A program made the position numbers and the translations under genes. A stretch of 64,000 bases of DNA from Janthinobacterium sp. 61 (GTDB lineage Bacteria; Pseudomonadota; Gammaproteobacteria; Burkholderiales; Burkholderiaceae_D): positions 3,844,001 to 3,908,000 of the forward strand of contig NZ_PJMQ01000001.1 in assembly GCF_002846335.1 (NCBI RefSeq), read 5' to 3'. The first letter of the stretch is position 1. Each line of letters opens with the position of its first letter. Under the pieces are notes generated by a model, which saw nothing but the letters and a program-made list of their open reading frames with translations, did no database searches and was not told where the DNA came from. Of the stretch, positions 37,133 through 46,389 are shown one piece after another.

Positions 37133-37756
37133 TTACTCAAATCCCCGTATGCGGTCGCCATTGAAATTCGGCAGGCGCCACTCGAAGTGCAGGGCCAGGA
37201 AACGGAACAGGAAACCGGCGCCGATGGACGCCAGCTGCGCCACTGCGCTATCGACCTTGAAGTACAGCAGGCCCACGTACAGGCTGCCCGTAAACAGCGC
37301 CACGGTGGCATACACTTCGCGCTGCAGCACGAGGGGAATCTGGTTGCACAGGATATCGCGCAGCAGGCCGCCGAAGACGCCCGTGATCATCCCCGCCAGC
37401 ACGACGATGGCCGGATGCATCTTGGCCGACATGGCGATGTCACAGCCAATCACGCAAAACGCCACGAGGCCCAGGCCGTCCACCAGCAGGAAGATGGCGC
37501 GCAGATGGTGCAGGTAGCGCGCGACAAAGGCCGTGACGACGGCCGCGCCGATGGTAAAGAGCAGGTATTCGGGATGCGCGATCCAGCCCAGCGGATAGTG
37601 CCCCAGCAGCACGTCGCGCACGGTGCCGCCACCGAGCGCCGTGACGGTGCCGATCATGCAGATGCCGAACAAATCCATGCCGCGCCGCATGCCCATGATG
37701 GCGCCGGACATCGCTTCGGCGACAATCGCCACCAGGTAAATCGTATATAACAGCAT
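37133..37756 (-). CDS. Trimeric intracellular cation (TRIC) channel family protein (UPF0126, YadS-like)
   Basis: The 207-residue protein has seven membrane segments in two repeated halves, each with the GGGTVRDVLLG / GGLLRDILC pattern of the UPF0126/TRIC family. These proteins conduct monovalent cations; the physiological role in bacteria is poorly known. It lies four bases after the penicillin-binding protein gene on the same strand, so it is probably cotranscribed with it. Confidence 0.9.
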   Translation of the reverse strand: MLLYTIYLVAIVAEAMSGAIMGMRRGMDLFGICMIGTVTALGGGTVRDVLLGHYPLGWIAHPEYLLFTIGAAVVTAFVARYLHHLRAIFLLVDGLGLVAFCVIGCDIAMSAKMHPAIVVLAGMITGVFGGLLRDILCNQIPLVLQREVYATVALFTGSLYVGLLYFKVDSAVAQLASIGAGFLFRFLALHFEWRLPNFNGDRIRGFE

Positions 37757-37760
37757 GCTC

Positions 37761-40190
37761 TTACTCTTCCGAAAATGATTTGAGAATTTGTTCGCGTTCG
37801 CGCGCTTCGCTCAGGGAGCGCGCCTCGCTCGTGCCCGTACTGGAGCCGCCATTGCCAGCGTCACCTTGCGCCATGCGTGTATCCGCACCGTCGCTGCCGC
37901 AACTGACACTGCTGTGGATGAAGGCGTGGCTGTCTCGCAGGCAGTCGCCGGCCAGGTATTCGGCATACACGTAATCGCCATCGAGCAGCGCCAGGCCTGG
38001 CGGTTCGGCCAGCACCTGTTCGCGGCGGCCCTGCACGGCCACTTGCATGTAGTCGCGCCAGACGGGCAGCGCCAACGTCCCTCCGGTGGCATTGCCCAGG
38101 CTTTTCGGCTGGTCGTAGCCGAGCCAGACGACGGACACGAGGCCCGAGGAATAGCCTGCGAACCAGGCGTCATACGCGTTGTTCGACGTTCCCGTCTTGC
38201 CGGCCGCGTCACTGCGCCCGAGCGCCAGAGCACCGCGTCCCGTGCCGCTCTTGACGACGTCGCGCAGCATGCTGTCCATGACGTAGGCATTGCGCGTGGA
38301 GATGACTTGCGTACCTGGTACCGGCTCGCCCTTGGCGCGTGGTGCCGCATCGCTGAACAGCACTGCGCCGCTGCGGCTGCGCACTTCCTTGATCAGTTTC
38401 GACGGCATCTGCATGCCGCCATTGGCGAACACCGCATACGACTGCGCCAGCTGCAGCGGCGTGACTGCGCCCGCGCCCAGCGCCAGCGGCAGGGAGACGG
38501 GATTGCGCGCGCCTTCAAAGCCGAAGCGCGTGGCGTAGTGCTGCACGTAGCCGGGACCGGCCGCCTGCATCAGGCTGACGGCCACCAGGTTTTTCGAGCG
38601 CACCAGGCCGCGCCGCACGCTGATGAAGCCTTCATAGTTGTTGCCGTAATTGCGCGGACGCCAGGGGCGCGCGCCCGTTTCCTGCGGCAGCAGCAGGCGC
38701 TGCGTATCGTCCACGGCCGTGCCGGGGAAATATCCCTTTTCCAGCGCCGCAGAATACACGAAGGGTTTAAAGCTGGAACCAGGCTGGCGGTATGCCTGCG
38801 TGGCGTGGTTGTAGTGATTGCGGTAGAAATCGAAGCCGCCCGCCATGGCGACGATTTCGCCGCTGTGTGCATCGACGGAAATGAGCGCACCTTCCATCTC
38901 GGGCAACTGGCTCACCAGCCAGCGTTTTTTCGCCGCATCGTGCACCACGCGGATCACGCTGTTTTCAACGATGGCGCGCTTGCCATCCCACTGCAGCTTG
39001 CCGCCCAGGCGCGCATCCGAGGCGGTGAGCACGATCTCGTCGCCATTGCGCAGCTGCGCCGTCAGTTGACGCTTGCCCGACGTCCCGACCTTGCGCACCA
39101 GCGCGGCGCGTAATTCTCCGCTGTCCGGATAGGCGGCCAGCTGGCGCGCCACGCTATCTTCGGAGGCGGCCAGGCGCGCTTCCGGGCCACGGTAGCCGCG
39201 TCTCGCCTGCGCGTTCAGCAAGCCATCGCGCAGCGACTTGTCGGCCGCAATTTGCGGCGCCATGCGGATGGTGGTCGTCACGTCCAGGCCCATGCTGTAG
39301 GCACCCTCAGGGTAGCTTTGCAGGATCAATTGACGCGCTTCCTCGACCGCATACGCGGCCGCATGCACGGAGCTGTTGCGGTCCTTGTTCAGGGCCAGCT
39401 TTTCCGCCACGGCGGTGTCGTATTCTGCTGGCGTGATGTAGCCGAGTTCGCGCATGCGCTGCAGGATGTAATGCTGGCGCACGGTGGCGCGTTGCGGATT
39501 GGCGACGGGGTTATAGGCCGACGGCGCTTTCGGCAAGCCGGCCAGCATGGCCGCTTCGGCGATGCTGACTTCGGCCAGGGGCTTGTCGAAATAAATATTC
39601 GACGCGGCGGAAAAGCCGTAGGAACGCTCGCCCAGGTAAATCTGGTTCATATACAGTTCCAGCAGCTTGTCCTTGCCATAGTGCTGTTCCAGCTTGTAGG
39701 CGAGCAGCATCTCCGTCAGCTTGCGCTGCACGGTTTTTTCGCGCGACAGGAAAAAGTCGCGCGCCACCTGCATGGTGATGGTGCTGGCGCCCTGTGCGTG
39801 GTGACCCGTGACGACGTTGGCGAGCGTGGCGCGCGTCAAGCCATAGAAATCCACGGCGCCATGCTCATAGAAACGCGCATCCTCGATGGCCAGCAAGGCC
39901 TGGCGCATGCGCAGGGGGATCTCCTTCAGGGGCAGGAATTCGCGGCGCTCCTCGCCGTATTCGGCCAGCAGCTCGCCTTCGCTGGAGAAAATGCGCAGCG
40001 GCAGCGCGGGCTTGTACTGTGCCAGGTGCTCGACGGCCGGCAAATCCTGCCAGGCCTGGCGCAGCCACCAGCCGCCCGCCAGCGCGGCTGCCATGCCCAA
40101 GCCCAGGGTCAATCCCAGGCCGAATTTCAGATTGCGCGCCAGCTTTGATGGGGACTTGCGGGTGGTAGTGTCGTTCGCTTGTGCTTCCAT
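37761..40190 (-). CDS. Class A penicillin-binding protein (PBP1-type transglycosylase/transpeptidase)
   Basis: The 809-residue bifunctional peptidoglycan synthase has one membrane anchor (about 22-42), a glycosyltransferase domain with catalytic Glu103 in EDARFYEHG and QVARDFFLSREKT, an OB-like segment (about 370-430), and a transpeptidase domain with SSFK (472-475), SKN (532-534) and KTG (665-667). The C-terminus is Ser/Gly-rich. The family counts PBP1a and PBP1b; the OB-like segment favours PBP1a type. It is divergent from an ArgP-like regulator and followed by the TRIC gene. Confidence 0.93.
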   Translation of the reverse strand: MEAQANDTTTRKSPSKLARNLKFGLGLTLGLGMAAALAGGWWLRQAWQDLPAVEHLAQYKPALPLRIFSSEGELLAEYGEERREFLPLKEIPLRMRQALLAIEDARFYEHGAVDFYGLTRATLANVVTGHHAQGASTITMQVARDFFLSREKTVQRKLTEMLLAYKLEQHYGKDKLLELYMNQIYLGERSYGFSAASNIYFDKPLAEVSIAEAAMLAGLPKAPSAYNPVANPQRATVRQHYILQRMRELGYITPAEYDTAVAEKLALNKDRNSSVHAAAYAVEEARQLILQSYPEGAYSMGLDVTTTIRMAPQIAADKSLRDGLLNAQARRGYRGPEARLAASEDSVARQLAAYPDSGELRAALVRKVGTSGKRQLTAQLRNGDEIVLTASDARLGGKLQWDGKRAIVENSVIRVVHDAAKKRWLVSQLPEMEGALISVDAHSGEIVAMAGGFDFYRNHYNHATQAYRQPGSSFKPFVYSAALEKGYFPGTAVDDTQRLLLPQETGARPWRPRNYGNNYEGFISVRRGLVRSKNLVAVSLMQAAGPGYVQHYATRFGFEGARNPVSLPLALGAGAVTPLQLAQSYAVFANGGMQMPSKLIKEVRSRSGAVLFSDAAPRAKGEPVPGTQVISTRNAYVMDSMLRDVVKSGTGRGALALGRSDAAGKTGTSNNAYDAWFAGYSSGLVSVVWLGYDQPKSLGNATGGTLALPVWRDYMQVAVQGRREQVLAEPPGLALLDGDYVYAEYLAGDCLRDSHAFIHSSVSCGSDGADTRMAQGDAGNGGSSTGTSEARSLSEAREREQILKSFSEE

Positions 40191-40334
40191 GGTGGTAATC
40201 CCTTGCTGCCAGGAGGCCGCGCGCTGGCGCGCGGCACTCCATCAAAGAGACATTGTGCACTGCAACACACCCATCCTTATGGAAAGTAAGTATTATTTAG
40301 TATTGATAAATTTTTCTTATGTTAGGCCTTGACC

Positions 40335-41222
40335 ATGGATCTCAATCCCAAGCACACGGAAGCGTTCCGCGCCGTCGTGGAAACGGGCAGCTTCGAGCAG
40401 GCGGCTCTGCGGCTGCACCTGACGTCGCCCGCCATTTCCCAGCGCGTGCGGGCGCTGGAAAGCCAGCTGGGCAATGCGCTGATCGTGCGCAGCCGTCCCG
40501 CACGCGCCACGCGCATGGGGCAGCGGCTGATGCAGTATTTGAAGCGGGCCAAGCTGCTGGAAGCGGACTTGCAGGCGGAACTGGCGGTGCAGCAAGATGC
40601 CCCGCTGACCCTGGTGCTGGCGCTGAACGCAGATTCGATGGGTACCTGGTTCTTTCCGGCCCTATCCGAGGTACTGATACGCGAGCGCGTGCTGCTCGAC
40701 CTGACCGTGGAAGACCAGGACCACACCTACACCTTGCTGGAAACGGGCATGGCCATCGGCTGCATCAGCACGGAAGCCAAACCCATGCGCGGCTGCACGG
40801 CCGAACCGCTGGGCGTGATGCGCTACTGGCTGGTGGCCACGCCCGCGTTCCGCCAGCAGTGGTTCGCGCACGGCCTGACGCGCAAGGCGGCGCGCACGGC
40901 GCCCGTGGTCGCCTACACGCGCAAGGACACCTTGCAGTCATCGTTCCTGCAAGAGGCGCTGGGGCTGCCGGAAGGGGCTTACCCCTGCCATTACGTACCG
41001 GGCGCCACCTCGCACTTCAACGCCATCCGCTACGGCCTCGGCTACGGCATGGTCCCGGAACTGCTGCTGAAGGCGAACACGGATGGCGAACTGGTGGAAA
41101 TGCTCACACCCAAGACCCCGGCCGACGTGGTCCTGTACTGGCATACGTGGAAAGTGCAGTCGCCGCGCATGGACCAACTCTCGCGGCAAATCATTGCGGC
41201 GGCGCGCACCATGCTGAAATAA
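40335..41222 (+). CDS. argP: LysR-family regulator, ArgP-like
   Basis: The 295-residue protein has an N-terminal helix-turn-helix (AFRAVVETGSFEQAALRL and SPAISQRVRALE) and a LysR effector domain. Its start MDLNPKHTEAF and GCTAEPLGVMRYWLVATP match ArgP (IciA), which controls lysine/arginine export in other bacteria. The gene it normally controls, argO, is not next to it here. The ATG at 40335 was chosen; an earlier TTG is in frame. It is divergent from the PBP gene across 144 bases and convergent with an ABC importer permease, touching its stop. Confidence 0.86.
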   Translation: MDLNPKHTEAFRAVVETGSFEQAALRLHLTSPAISQRVRALESQLGNALIVRSRPARATRMGQRLMQYLKRAKLLEADLQAELAVQQDAPLTLVLALNADSMGTWFFPALSEVLIRERVLLDLTVEDQDHTYTLLETGMAIGCISTEAKPMRGCTAEPLGVMRYWLVATPAFRQQWFAHGLTRKAARTAPVVAYTRKDTLQSSFLQEALGLPEGAYPCHYVPGATSHFNAIRYGLGYGMVPELLLKANTDGELVEMLTPKTPADVVLYWHTWKVQSPRMDQLSRQIIAAARTMLK

Positions 41223-42095
41223 CTATCGCTGCATGCCCCAGCGGCGCAGGGTGACCCGTTCCAGGGTGCGAAAGCCGATGTTTTCCACCAGCAAACCAAT
41301 CACGATGACGGCCGCCAGGCCCGCGAATACCTTGTCCGTGTACAGCTCGTTGCGGTTCTGGAAGATGTACCAGCCCAGGCCGCCCTTCCCCGACGTGGTA
41401 CCAAACACCAGTTCGGCGGCGATCAGGGTACGCCAGGCAAACGCCCAGCCTATTTTCAGGCCCGAGACAATGGACGGCAAAGCGCCCGGCACGAGGATGT
41501 GCAGCACCAGGCGCAAGCCATTCAAGCCATAATTTCGGCCCGCCATGCGCAGGGTTTCCGGCACGCCCTGGAAGCCAGCATAGGTGTTCAGAGCCAGCGG
41601 CCACATCACGGAATGGACGATGACAAAGATCAGGCTGGCACGTCCCAGGCCGAACCACAGCAGGGCCAGCGGCAACATGGCGATGGCTGGCAAGGGATTC
41701 AACATGGCCGTCAGCGTTTCCAGCACGTCGCGTCCAATGCGGCTCGACACTGCCAGCAAGGTCAGCACAAAGGCGGCCATCACGCCCACCGCATAGCCCT
41801 GCAGCAAGACGACCAGGGACGCAGCCGTACGCGTGAGCAATTCTCCGCTGGCGATGCCAGCGATGAACGCCTGCGCCGTTTGGAGAAAACTGGGCAAGAG
41901 TAAATCGTTCTGCGTCCAGCGCGCCGCGCCTTCCCACAACAGGGCCATGCTGAGCAAAATCAAGGCCTTGCGCCACAGCGCGTGCTGACTCCAGCGCTGC
42001 CAGCGCGACAGCGGCCGTTCGACGGTGACGCCGGCCGGCAGTGGTGCCGCATACACGAACTCCTGGCGGATCGGCGGCTCCAGCAGCGCGCTCAT
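41223..42095 (-). CDS. ABC transporter permease, SsuC/TauC type
   Basis: The 290-residue protein has six membrane segments and the EAA loop with GVPETLRMAGRNYGLNGLRLVLHILVPG, as in nitrate/sulfonate/bicarbonate transporters. The N-terminus has an extra cytoplasmic segment of about 35 residues. It overlaps the ATPase gene by four bases and is the last gene of a tauD-A-B-C-ordered unit. The imported compound is probably an organosulfonate or similar oxoanion, inferred from the family. Confidence 0.9.
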   Translation of the reverse strand: MSALLEPPIRQEFVYAAPLPAGVTVERPLSRWQRWSQHALWRKALILLSMALLWEGAARWTQNDLLLPSFLQTAQAFIAGIASGELLTRTAASLVVLLQGYAVGVMAAFVLTLLAVSSRIGRDVLETLTAMLNPLPAIAMLPLALLWFGLGRASLIFVIVHSVMWPLALNTYAGFQGVPETLRMAGRNYGLNGLRLVLHILVPGALPSIVSGLKIGWAFAWRTLIAAELVFGTTSGKGGLGWYIFQNRNELYTDKVFAGLAAVIVIGLLVENIGFRTLERVTLRRWGMQR

Positions 42096-42937
42096 ACGGC
42101 CTCCCGCTGCGTGCTGGCTGCTTGCGGGACCGCCCTTGTTTCTTCATCGAACAGCAAGCCGTGGATGCGGCTGCTGGCGGCCTGGAATTCGGCACTACCG
42201 GCGCTGTGCAAGCCGAACTGATGGCTGTTCAGTTCTGCGCGCACCCTGCCCGGATGGGGCGACAGCAGCAGGATGCGATTGCCCACCACCAGCGCTTCCT
42301 CGATCGAATGCGTGACGAACACGAGGGTAAAGCGCAACTCTTCCCACAAGCGGCTCAACTCTTCCTGCATCTTGCGCCGCGTCAAGGCGTCGAGGGCGGC
42401 AAACGGCTCGTCCATCAGCAGCACTTCCGGCTGCATGGCCAACGCACGGGCGATGGCTACCCGCTGCTTCATGCCGCCCGACAAGGTGTGCGGATGGGCA
42501 TCTTCGAAGCCGGCCAGGCCCACCTTGGCGATCCAGTGATGGGCGCGCTCGCGGGCCGCCACCCTGTCCAGCCGCTTGCTGGCCAGCAAGGGGAACATGA
42601 CGTTTTCCAGCACGGTCTTCCACGGCGGTAACTGGTCGAATTCCTGGAACACGACGACACGGTCCGGCCCCGGCGTATGTATAGGCTGCCCATGCATGGC
42701 GATACCGCCCGCGCGCGGCGCGATGAAGCCGGCCACGGCTTTCAGCAGTGACGACTTGCCGCAGCCGGAGGGCCCCAGCAAGACGAAACGGTCGCCGCGG
42801 AACACGTCGAAACTGACGTCATGCGTGGCGCGCACGGTGCGCTGCTCCGTCCGGTATTCCAGGCTGACATGGCTGACGCTGAGCAATGGCGCCACTGAGA
42901 CCGGAGGACGTACCAGGTGAAAAGCGGGTGCATTCAT
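42092..42937 (-). CDS. ABC transporter ATPase, SsuB/TauB type
   Basis: The 281-residue ATPase has Walker A GPSGCGKSS, signature LSGGMKQRVAIARALA, Walker B VLLMDEPFAALD and switch His in VTHSIEEA. It is the taurine/sulfonate type, with the QEFDQLPPWKT Q-loop region. The start at 42937 has CAAGGAGG upstream. It begins two bases before the binding protein's stop codon, so translation is coupled. Confidence 0.92.
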   Translation of the reverse strand: MNAPAFHLVRPPVSVAPLLSVSHVSLEYRTEQRTVRATHDVSFDVFRGDRFVLLGPSGCGKSSLLKAVAGFIAPRAGGIAMHGQPIHTPGPDRVVVFQEFDQLPPWKTVLENVMFPLLASKRLDRVAARERAHHWIAKVGLAGFEDAHPHTLSGGMKQRVAIARALAMQPEVLLMDEPFAALDALTRRKMQEELSRLWEELRFTLVFVTHSIEEALVVGNRILLLSPHPGRVRAELNSHQFGLHSAGSAEFQAASSRIHGLLFDEETRAVPQAASTQREAV

Positions 42938-42938
42938 C

Positions 42939-43952
42939 TCAGCCTCCTTGCGTGATGGCGGGGTCGTCAAAGAAATAGTCGCGCCAGCTGTCGGGCAGGT
43001 TGCGAATGGCATTCACGCGGTGCAGGAATTGCGCCAGGCCATAGGTGTTTTGCGGCGCGATCTTGAATTGCACTTGCGGATTGGCAAAGATTTTCAAGAG
43101 CAGATTGCGGTCCACCTTGCTTTTATTCACCTTGATATAGATATCGGCCGCACCCTGCGGATTGCTGCTCGCATACTGCGCCGCTTCGGCCAGCGCGGCG
43201 ATGAAGGCGCGGTAAGTCTTGGGATTATCCTTGCGGTATTTTTCCGTCGCATACAGCAGGGTCGACGAGCTGGGCCCGCCTTGCACGTCATACGAGTTCA
43301 GGAGGATATGGGCGTTCGGGTTCTGTGCCAGCTCCTGCTCCTGGAACGGCGAGTTGCCGAAATGGCCGCTCAACTCCGTGCCGCCGGCGATGATGGCGGC
43401 CGCCGCATCCGGGTGCGGCAAGGTTTGCGTGATGTTATCGAGGCGGGCAAACTCCTTGTCGCCCCACTGTTTCGCCACCGCCATCTGCAAGATGCGCGCC
43501 TGCACGGAAACGGACACGGCGGGCAAGGCGATGCGGTCCTTGTCCGTCAAGTCCGCCAGGGTTTTCACCTTCGGGTTGTTGCTGATCAAGTAGTAGGGAA
43601 AATTGCCGAGCGAGGCCACGCCGCGCACATTCTGCCGCCCTTTCGTGCGGTCCCAGATGGTCAACAGCGGTCCCAGGCCGGCGCCTGCAATGTCGATATT
43701 GCCCGACAACAAGGCGTCATTGATGGCAGGGCCGCCCGACAGGGTGATCCACTCGACCTTTACATCGACGCCCTGCTGCTTGCCATGCTTTTCGATCAGC
43801 TTTTGTTCTTGCGCAATGTTGAGCAGCAAGAAGGTGATGCCATGCTGGCCCGCGATGCGGATCTGGCCTTCGGCCATGGCCATGGGCATGGCCATGCACA
43901 GTATGGCAATGGTGGCGAGCAGGCGGCGGGCAAAGGTAAAGATCGGCAACAT
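42939..43952 (-). CDS. ABC transporter substrate-binding protein (SsuA/TauA/NMT1-like)
   Basis: The 337-residue periplasmic protein has a cleaved signal peptide (about 1-26, ending AMA-EG) and the NMT1-like fold. Features include GQHGITFLLLNIAQEQ, SGGPAINDALLSGNIDIAGAGL and GGTELSGHFGNSPFQEQE. This group binds aliphatic sulfonates, taurine or related ligands; the ligand cannot be read directly. AAGGAGTG precedes the ATG. It lies between the dioxygenase gene (31 bases away) and the ATPase. Confidence 0.9.
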   Translation of the reverse strand: MLPIFTFARRLLATIAILCMAMPMAMAEGQIRIAGQHGITFLLLNIAQEQKLIEKHGKQQGVDVKVEWITLSGGPAINDALLSGNIDIAGAGLGPLLTIWDRTKGRQNVRGVASLGNFPYYLISNNPKVKTLADLTDKDRIALPAVSVSVQARILQMAVAKQWGDKEFARLDNITQTLPHPDAAAAIIAGGTELSGHFGNSPFQEQELAQNPNAHILLNSYDVQGGPSSSTLLYATEKYRKDNPKTYRAFIAALAEAAQYASSNPQGAADIYIKVNKSKVDRNLLLKIFANPQVQFKIAPQNTYGLAQFLHRVNAIRNLPDSWRDYFFDDPAITQGG

Positions 43953-43983
43953 GGACACTCCTTGGTCAACTACGGTCAAAAAA

Positions 43984-44868
43984 TCAGTACGGCGCATCGC
44001 CTTCGATGGTGGTTCGGTAAAGTTTGCGACGCTGGCCGGGCGGGCAACCCGTCGCCAGGTGCATCAGGGAACGGTTATCCCAGAACACCAGGTCATGCGG
44101 CTGCCAGCGGTGCACATATAAATGCTCCGGGCGCACGCTGTGCGCAAACAGTTCGTCGAGCAGGGCGCGGCTTTCATCGTCGGGCAAGCCAACGATGCGC
44201 GTGGTGAAATGTTCGCTGACAAACAGGGCCCGCCGCCCCGTTTCCGGATGCACGCGCACGACGGGATGGGTGACAGGTTTGACTTCATCGATCTGCGCCT
44301 GCGTCAGTGCGGGACGCCAGGGATTGCGGCGGAGCAACTCCTCATACTGGCTCAGGTAGCTGTGTTCGGCGCGGGCGCCGCGCACGGCGTGGCGCAGCGC
44401 AGCCGGCAAGCTTTCCCAGGCCAGGTGCATATTCGCAAACACGGTATCGCCGCCCTCGTCCGGCAATTCTTGCGCGTGCAGCATGGAGCCGAGGCTGGGC
44501 ACTTCCTTGTACGACAGGTCCGAATGCCAGAAATGGCCCGCATCGCCCAGGCCGATGGGCTGGCCATCCTCGACGATGTTCGAGATGATCAGCACTTCCG
44601 GTTGCGTGGGCAGCTGGAACTGGCGCAGCACGTGGATTTGCAGGGGACCGAAGCGGCGGCTGAAGTCCACCTGCTGCTGCGGCGTGATGTGCTGTGCGCG
44701 AAACACCAGCACGTGATGGTCGAGATGGGCGTGGTGCAGGCGCTGGAAATCGCCCAGCGACAGCGGCTGCGCCAGATCCAGCCCCAGCACTTGCGCGCCG
44801 AGCGGCGCATCGAAAGTCTCGATACGGAAATGGCTGGTGGAATGCACGGGTTTCAGGACGGCCGACAT
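43984..44868 (-). CDS. TauD/TfdA-family Fe(II)/2-oxoglutarate dioxygenase
   Basis: The 294-residue enzyme has the facial triad of this family: His and Asp in FWHSDLSY, and the distal His in LMHLATGCPPGQRRKLYR, where the second Arg binds 2-oxoglutarate. It would hydroxylate an imported substrate so that sulfite or another group is released. Together with the importer it forms a tauABCD-like unit, but it may act on other substrates such as phenoxyacetates. The ATG at 44868 was chosen for the conserved N-terminus. Confidence 0.9.
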   Translation of the reverse strand: MSAVLKPVHSTSHFRIETFDAPLGAQVLGLDLAQPLSLGDFQRLHHAHLDHHVLVFRAQHITPQQQVDFSRRFGPLQIHVLRQFQLPTQPEVLIISNIVEDGQPIGLGDAGHFWHSDLSYKEVPSLGSMLHAQELPDEGGDTVFANMHLAWESLPAALRHAVRGARAEHSYLSQYEELLRRNPWRPALTQAQIDEVKPVTHPVVRVHPETGRRALFVSEHFTTRIVGLPDDESRALLDELFAHSVRPEHLYVHRWQPHDLVFWDNRSLMHLATGCPPGQRRKLYRTTIEGDAPY

Positions 44869-45079
44869 GGGAATTCGACTAGAGTCAGGGGAAGTCCACT
44901 GTATGCCTGCGCATCGATCCTGCAAACGAAGCATTTCTGATATGGATATGCGCAGCGCGTTGCGCCATGCTGCAACAGGTACTGTCACGCAATGGCGCAG
45001 CAGCATCGGCTTTGCCCGGAAATGGCGCTAGCACGCAACTTGCTTGACTACCAATCTTTCACCATCAACCAGGAAAGCC

Positions 45080-45565
45080 ATGCCCACTATCGCCCTCTTG
45101 CTCGCCATGCTGCTCGCCATTCCCGCCCATGCGCAGGATAGCCAGGATGAAGGCGATCTCAGCTATAAAGCCTATGTGCACAGCGACAAGCGCATCAAGT
45201 GTTTGTACGGCTATGCGGCCGACAAGACGGGAGACCATGCGGCGGCCGTCGTCATCTTTGAAGATTGCATCCGGCGCTGGAACGATGTGTATTCGATGAT
45301 TTGGCTGGCCCAGCTGTATGAAACGGGCGTGGGCGTGCCCAGGGACCTGGTGCAGGCGACGGCGCTGATGCGGCGCGGCGCCCACACGAATGATGACGCC
45401 GCCTATGCGCGGCTGGCGCGCTACCACTATGGCGTGGCGCTGGCCGAAGGCCGGGGCACGCCCCAGGACATTCCCCAGGCCAGGACCTGGCTGCGTTTGG
45501 CTGCGCAGGAGGGCGTGCGGGAAGCGGCCGATTATCTGGGCCGACTGGAAGGCGCCACGCCATAG
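45080..45565 (+). CDS. Secreted Sel1-like repeat protein
   Basis: The 161-residue protein has a signal peptide (about 1-18, ending AHA-Q) and two or three Sel1-type helical repeats (SMIWLAQLYETGVGVPRD, ARYHYGVALAEGRGTPQD and similar). Such solenoids mediate protein contacts in the periplasm; the function here is not known. Its ATG follows an AGGAAAG ribosome site. It ends 18 bases before the convergent carbonic anhydrase gene. Confidence 0.8.
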   Translation: MPTIALLLAMLLAIPAHAQDSQDEGDLSYKAYVHSDKRIKCLYGYAADKTGDHAAAVVIFEDCIRRWNDVYSMIWLAQLYETGVGVPRDLVQATALMRRGAHTNDDAAYARLARYHYGVALAEGRGTPQDIPQARTWLRLAAQEGVREAADYLGRLEGATP

Positions 45566-45583
45566 GCACTGCGCCAGCGTTGC

Positions 45584-46255
45584 TTACGCCGTTGCTTCGT
45601 AGCGAGCCAGGCGGGTCGCCATGCGCGGCGCCAGCTCGTGGCCGGCCGTGACCGTCACTTCCAGGTCGTTCAGCAAGCCATCCTTCAAGCCATAGACCCA
45701 GCCATGGACGCTGAGTTCCTGGCCCCGTTCCCACGCATCTTGCACGATGGTGGTCTGGCACACGTTCAAGACCTGTTCCACCACGTTCAGTTCGCACAGG
45801 CGGTCGCCGCGCTGGCGGCTCGTCAGTACGTCGCCCAGGTAGCGTTCGTGCTTCTGGCCCACGTCCTGCACGTGGCGCAACCAGTTGTCGACCAGGCCGA
45901 TGCGCGTGCCCGTCATGGCCGCATGCACGCCCTTGCAACCGTAATGGCCGACGATGATGACATGTTTGACTTTCAGCACGTCCACGGCAAATTGCAGCAC
46001 AGACAGGCAATTGAGGTCGGAATGCACGACCACATTGGCGATATTACGGTGCACAAACACGTCACCAGGTGCCATGCCCAGCAGTTCGTTGGCGGGCACG
46101 CGGCTGTCGGAACAGCCGATCCACAGGTATTCGGGCGATGTTTGCGCTTCCAGGTTCTTGAAGAAGTTCGGGTCTTTCGCCACCATCGAGTCGGCCCAGC
46201 GGCGGTTACGCTGCAGCAGTTCCGCCAGGGCCATGCCATTTTTCGGTTCGGTCAT
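45584..46255 (-). CDS. can: Beta-carbonic anhydrase
   Basis: The 223-residue enzyme interconverts CO2 and bicarbonate. It has the zinc ligands Cys in WIGCSDSRVPA and His/Cys in VGHYGCKGV, with the Asp/Arg dyad in CSDSR. The Can (YadF) type is cytoplasmic and needed for bicarbonate supply in air. The start at 46255 has TGGGAG upstream. It is a single gene convergent with the Sel1 protein; the dnaJ terminator stands upstream of it. Confidence 0.95.
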   Translation of the reverse strand: MTEPKNGMALAELLQRNRRWADSMVAKDPNFFKNLEAQTSPEYLWIGCSDSRVPANELLGMAPGDVFVHRNIANVVVHSDLNCLSVLQFAVDVLKVKHVIIVGHYGCKGVHAAMTGTRIGLVDNWLRHVQDVGQKHERYLGDVLTSRQRGDRLCELNVVEQVLNVCQTTIVQDAWERGQELSVHGWVYGLKDGLLNDLEVTVTAGHELAPRMATRLARYEATA

Positions 46256-46339
46256 ATCGCTCCCATTGTGTAAGTACGACTGAGGGCGGCAGATCGCGCC
46301 CATAGGCCGGCGATGCGCGCGCATTGTTCAGTCGCAGTG

Positions 46340-46372
46340 AAAAAAACGCCGGGATGTTTCAGCATCCCGGCG
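46340..46372 (-). terminator. dnaJ terminator
   Basis: CGCCGGGATG and CATCCCGGCG (46347-46356 with 46363-46372) form a perfect 10-bp stem with TTTCAG loop, followed on the minus strand by a run of seven T. It lies 18 bases after the dnaJ stop. Confidence 0.93.
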
Positions 46373-46389
46373 CATGGTGTTACGTGTGC

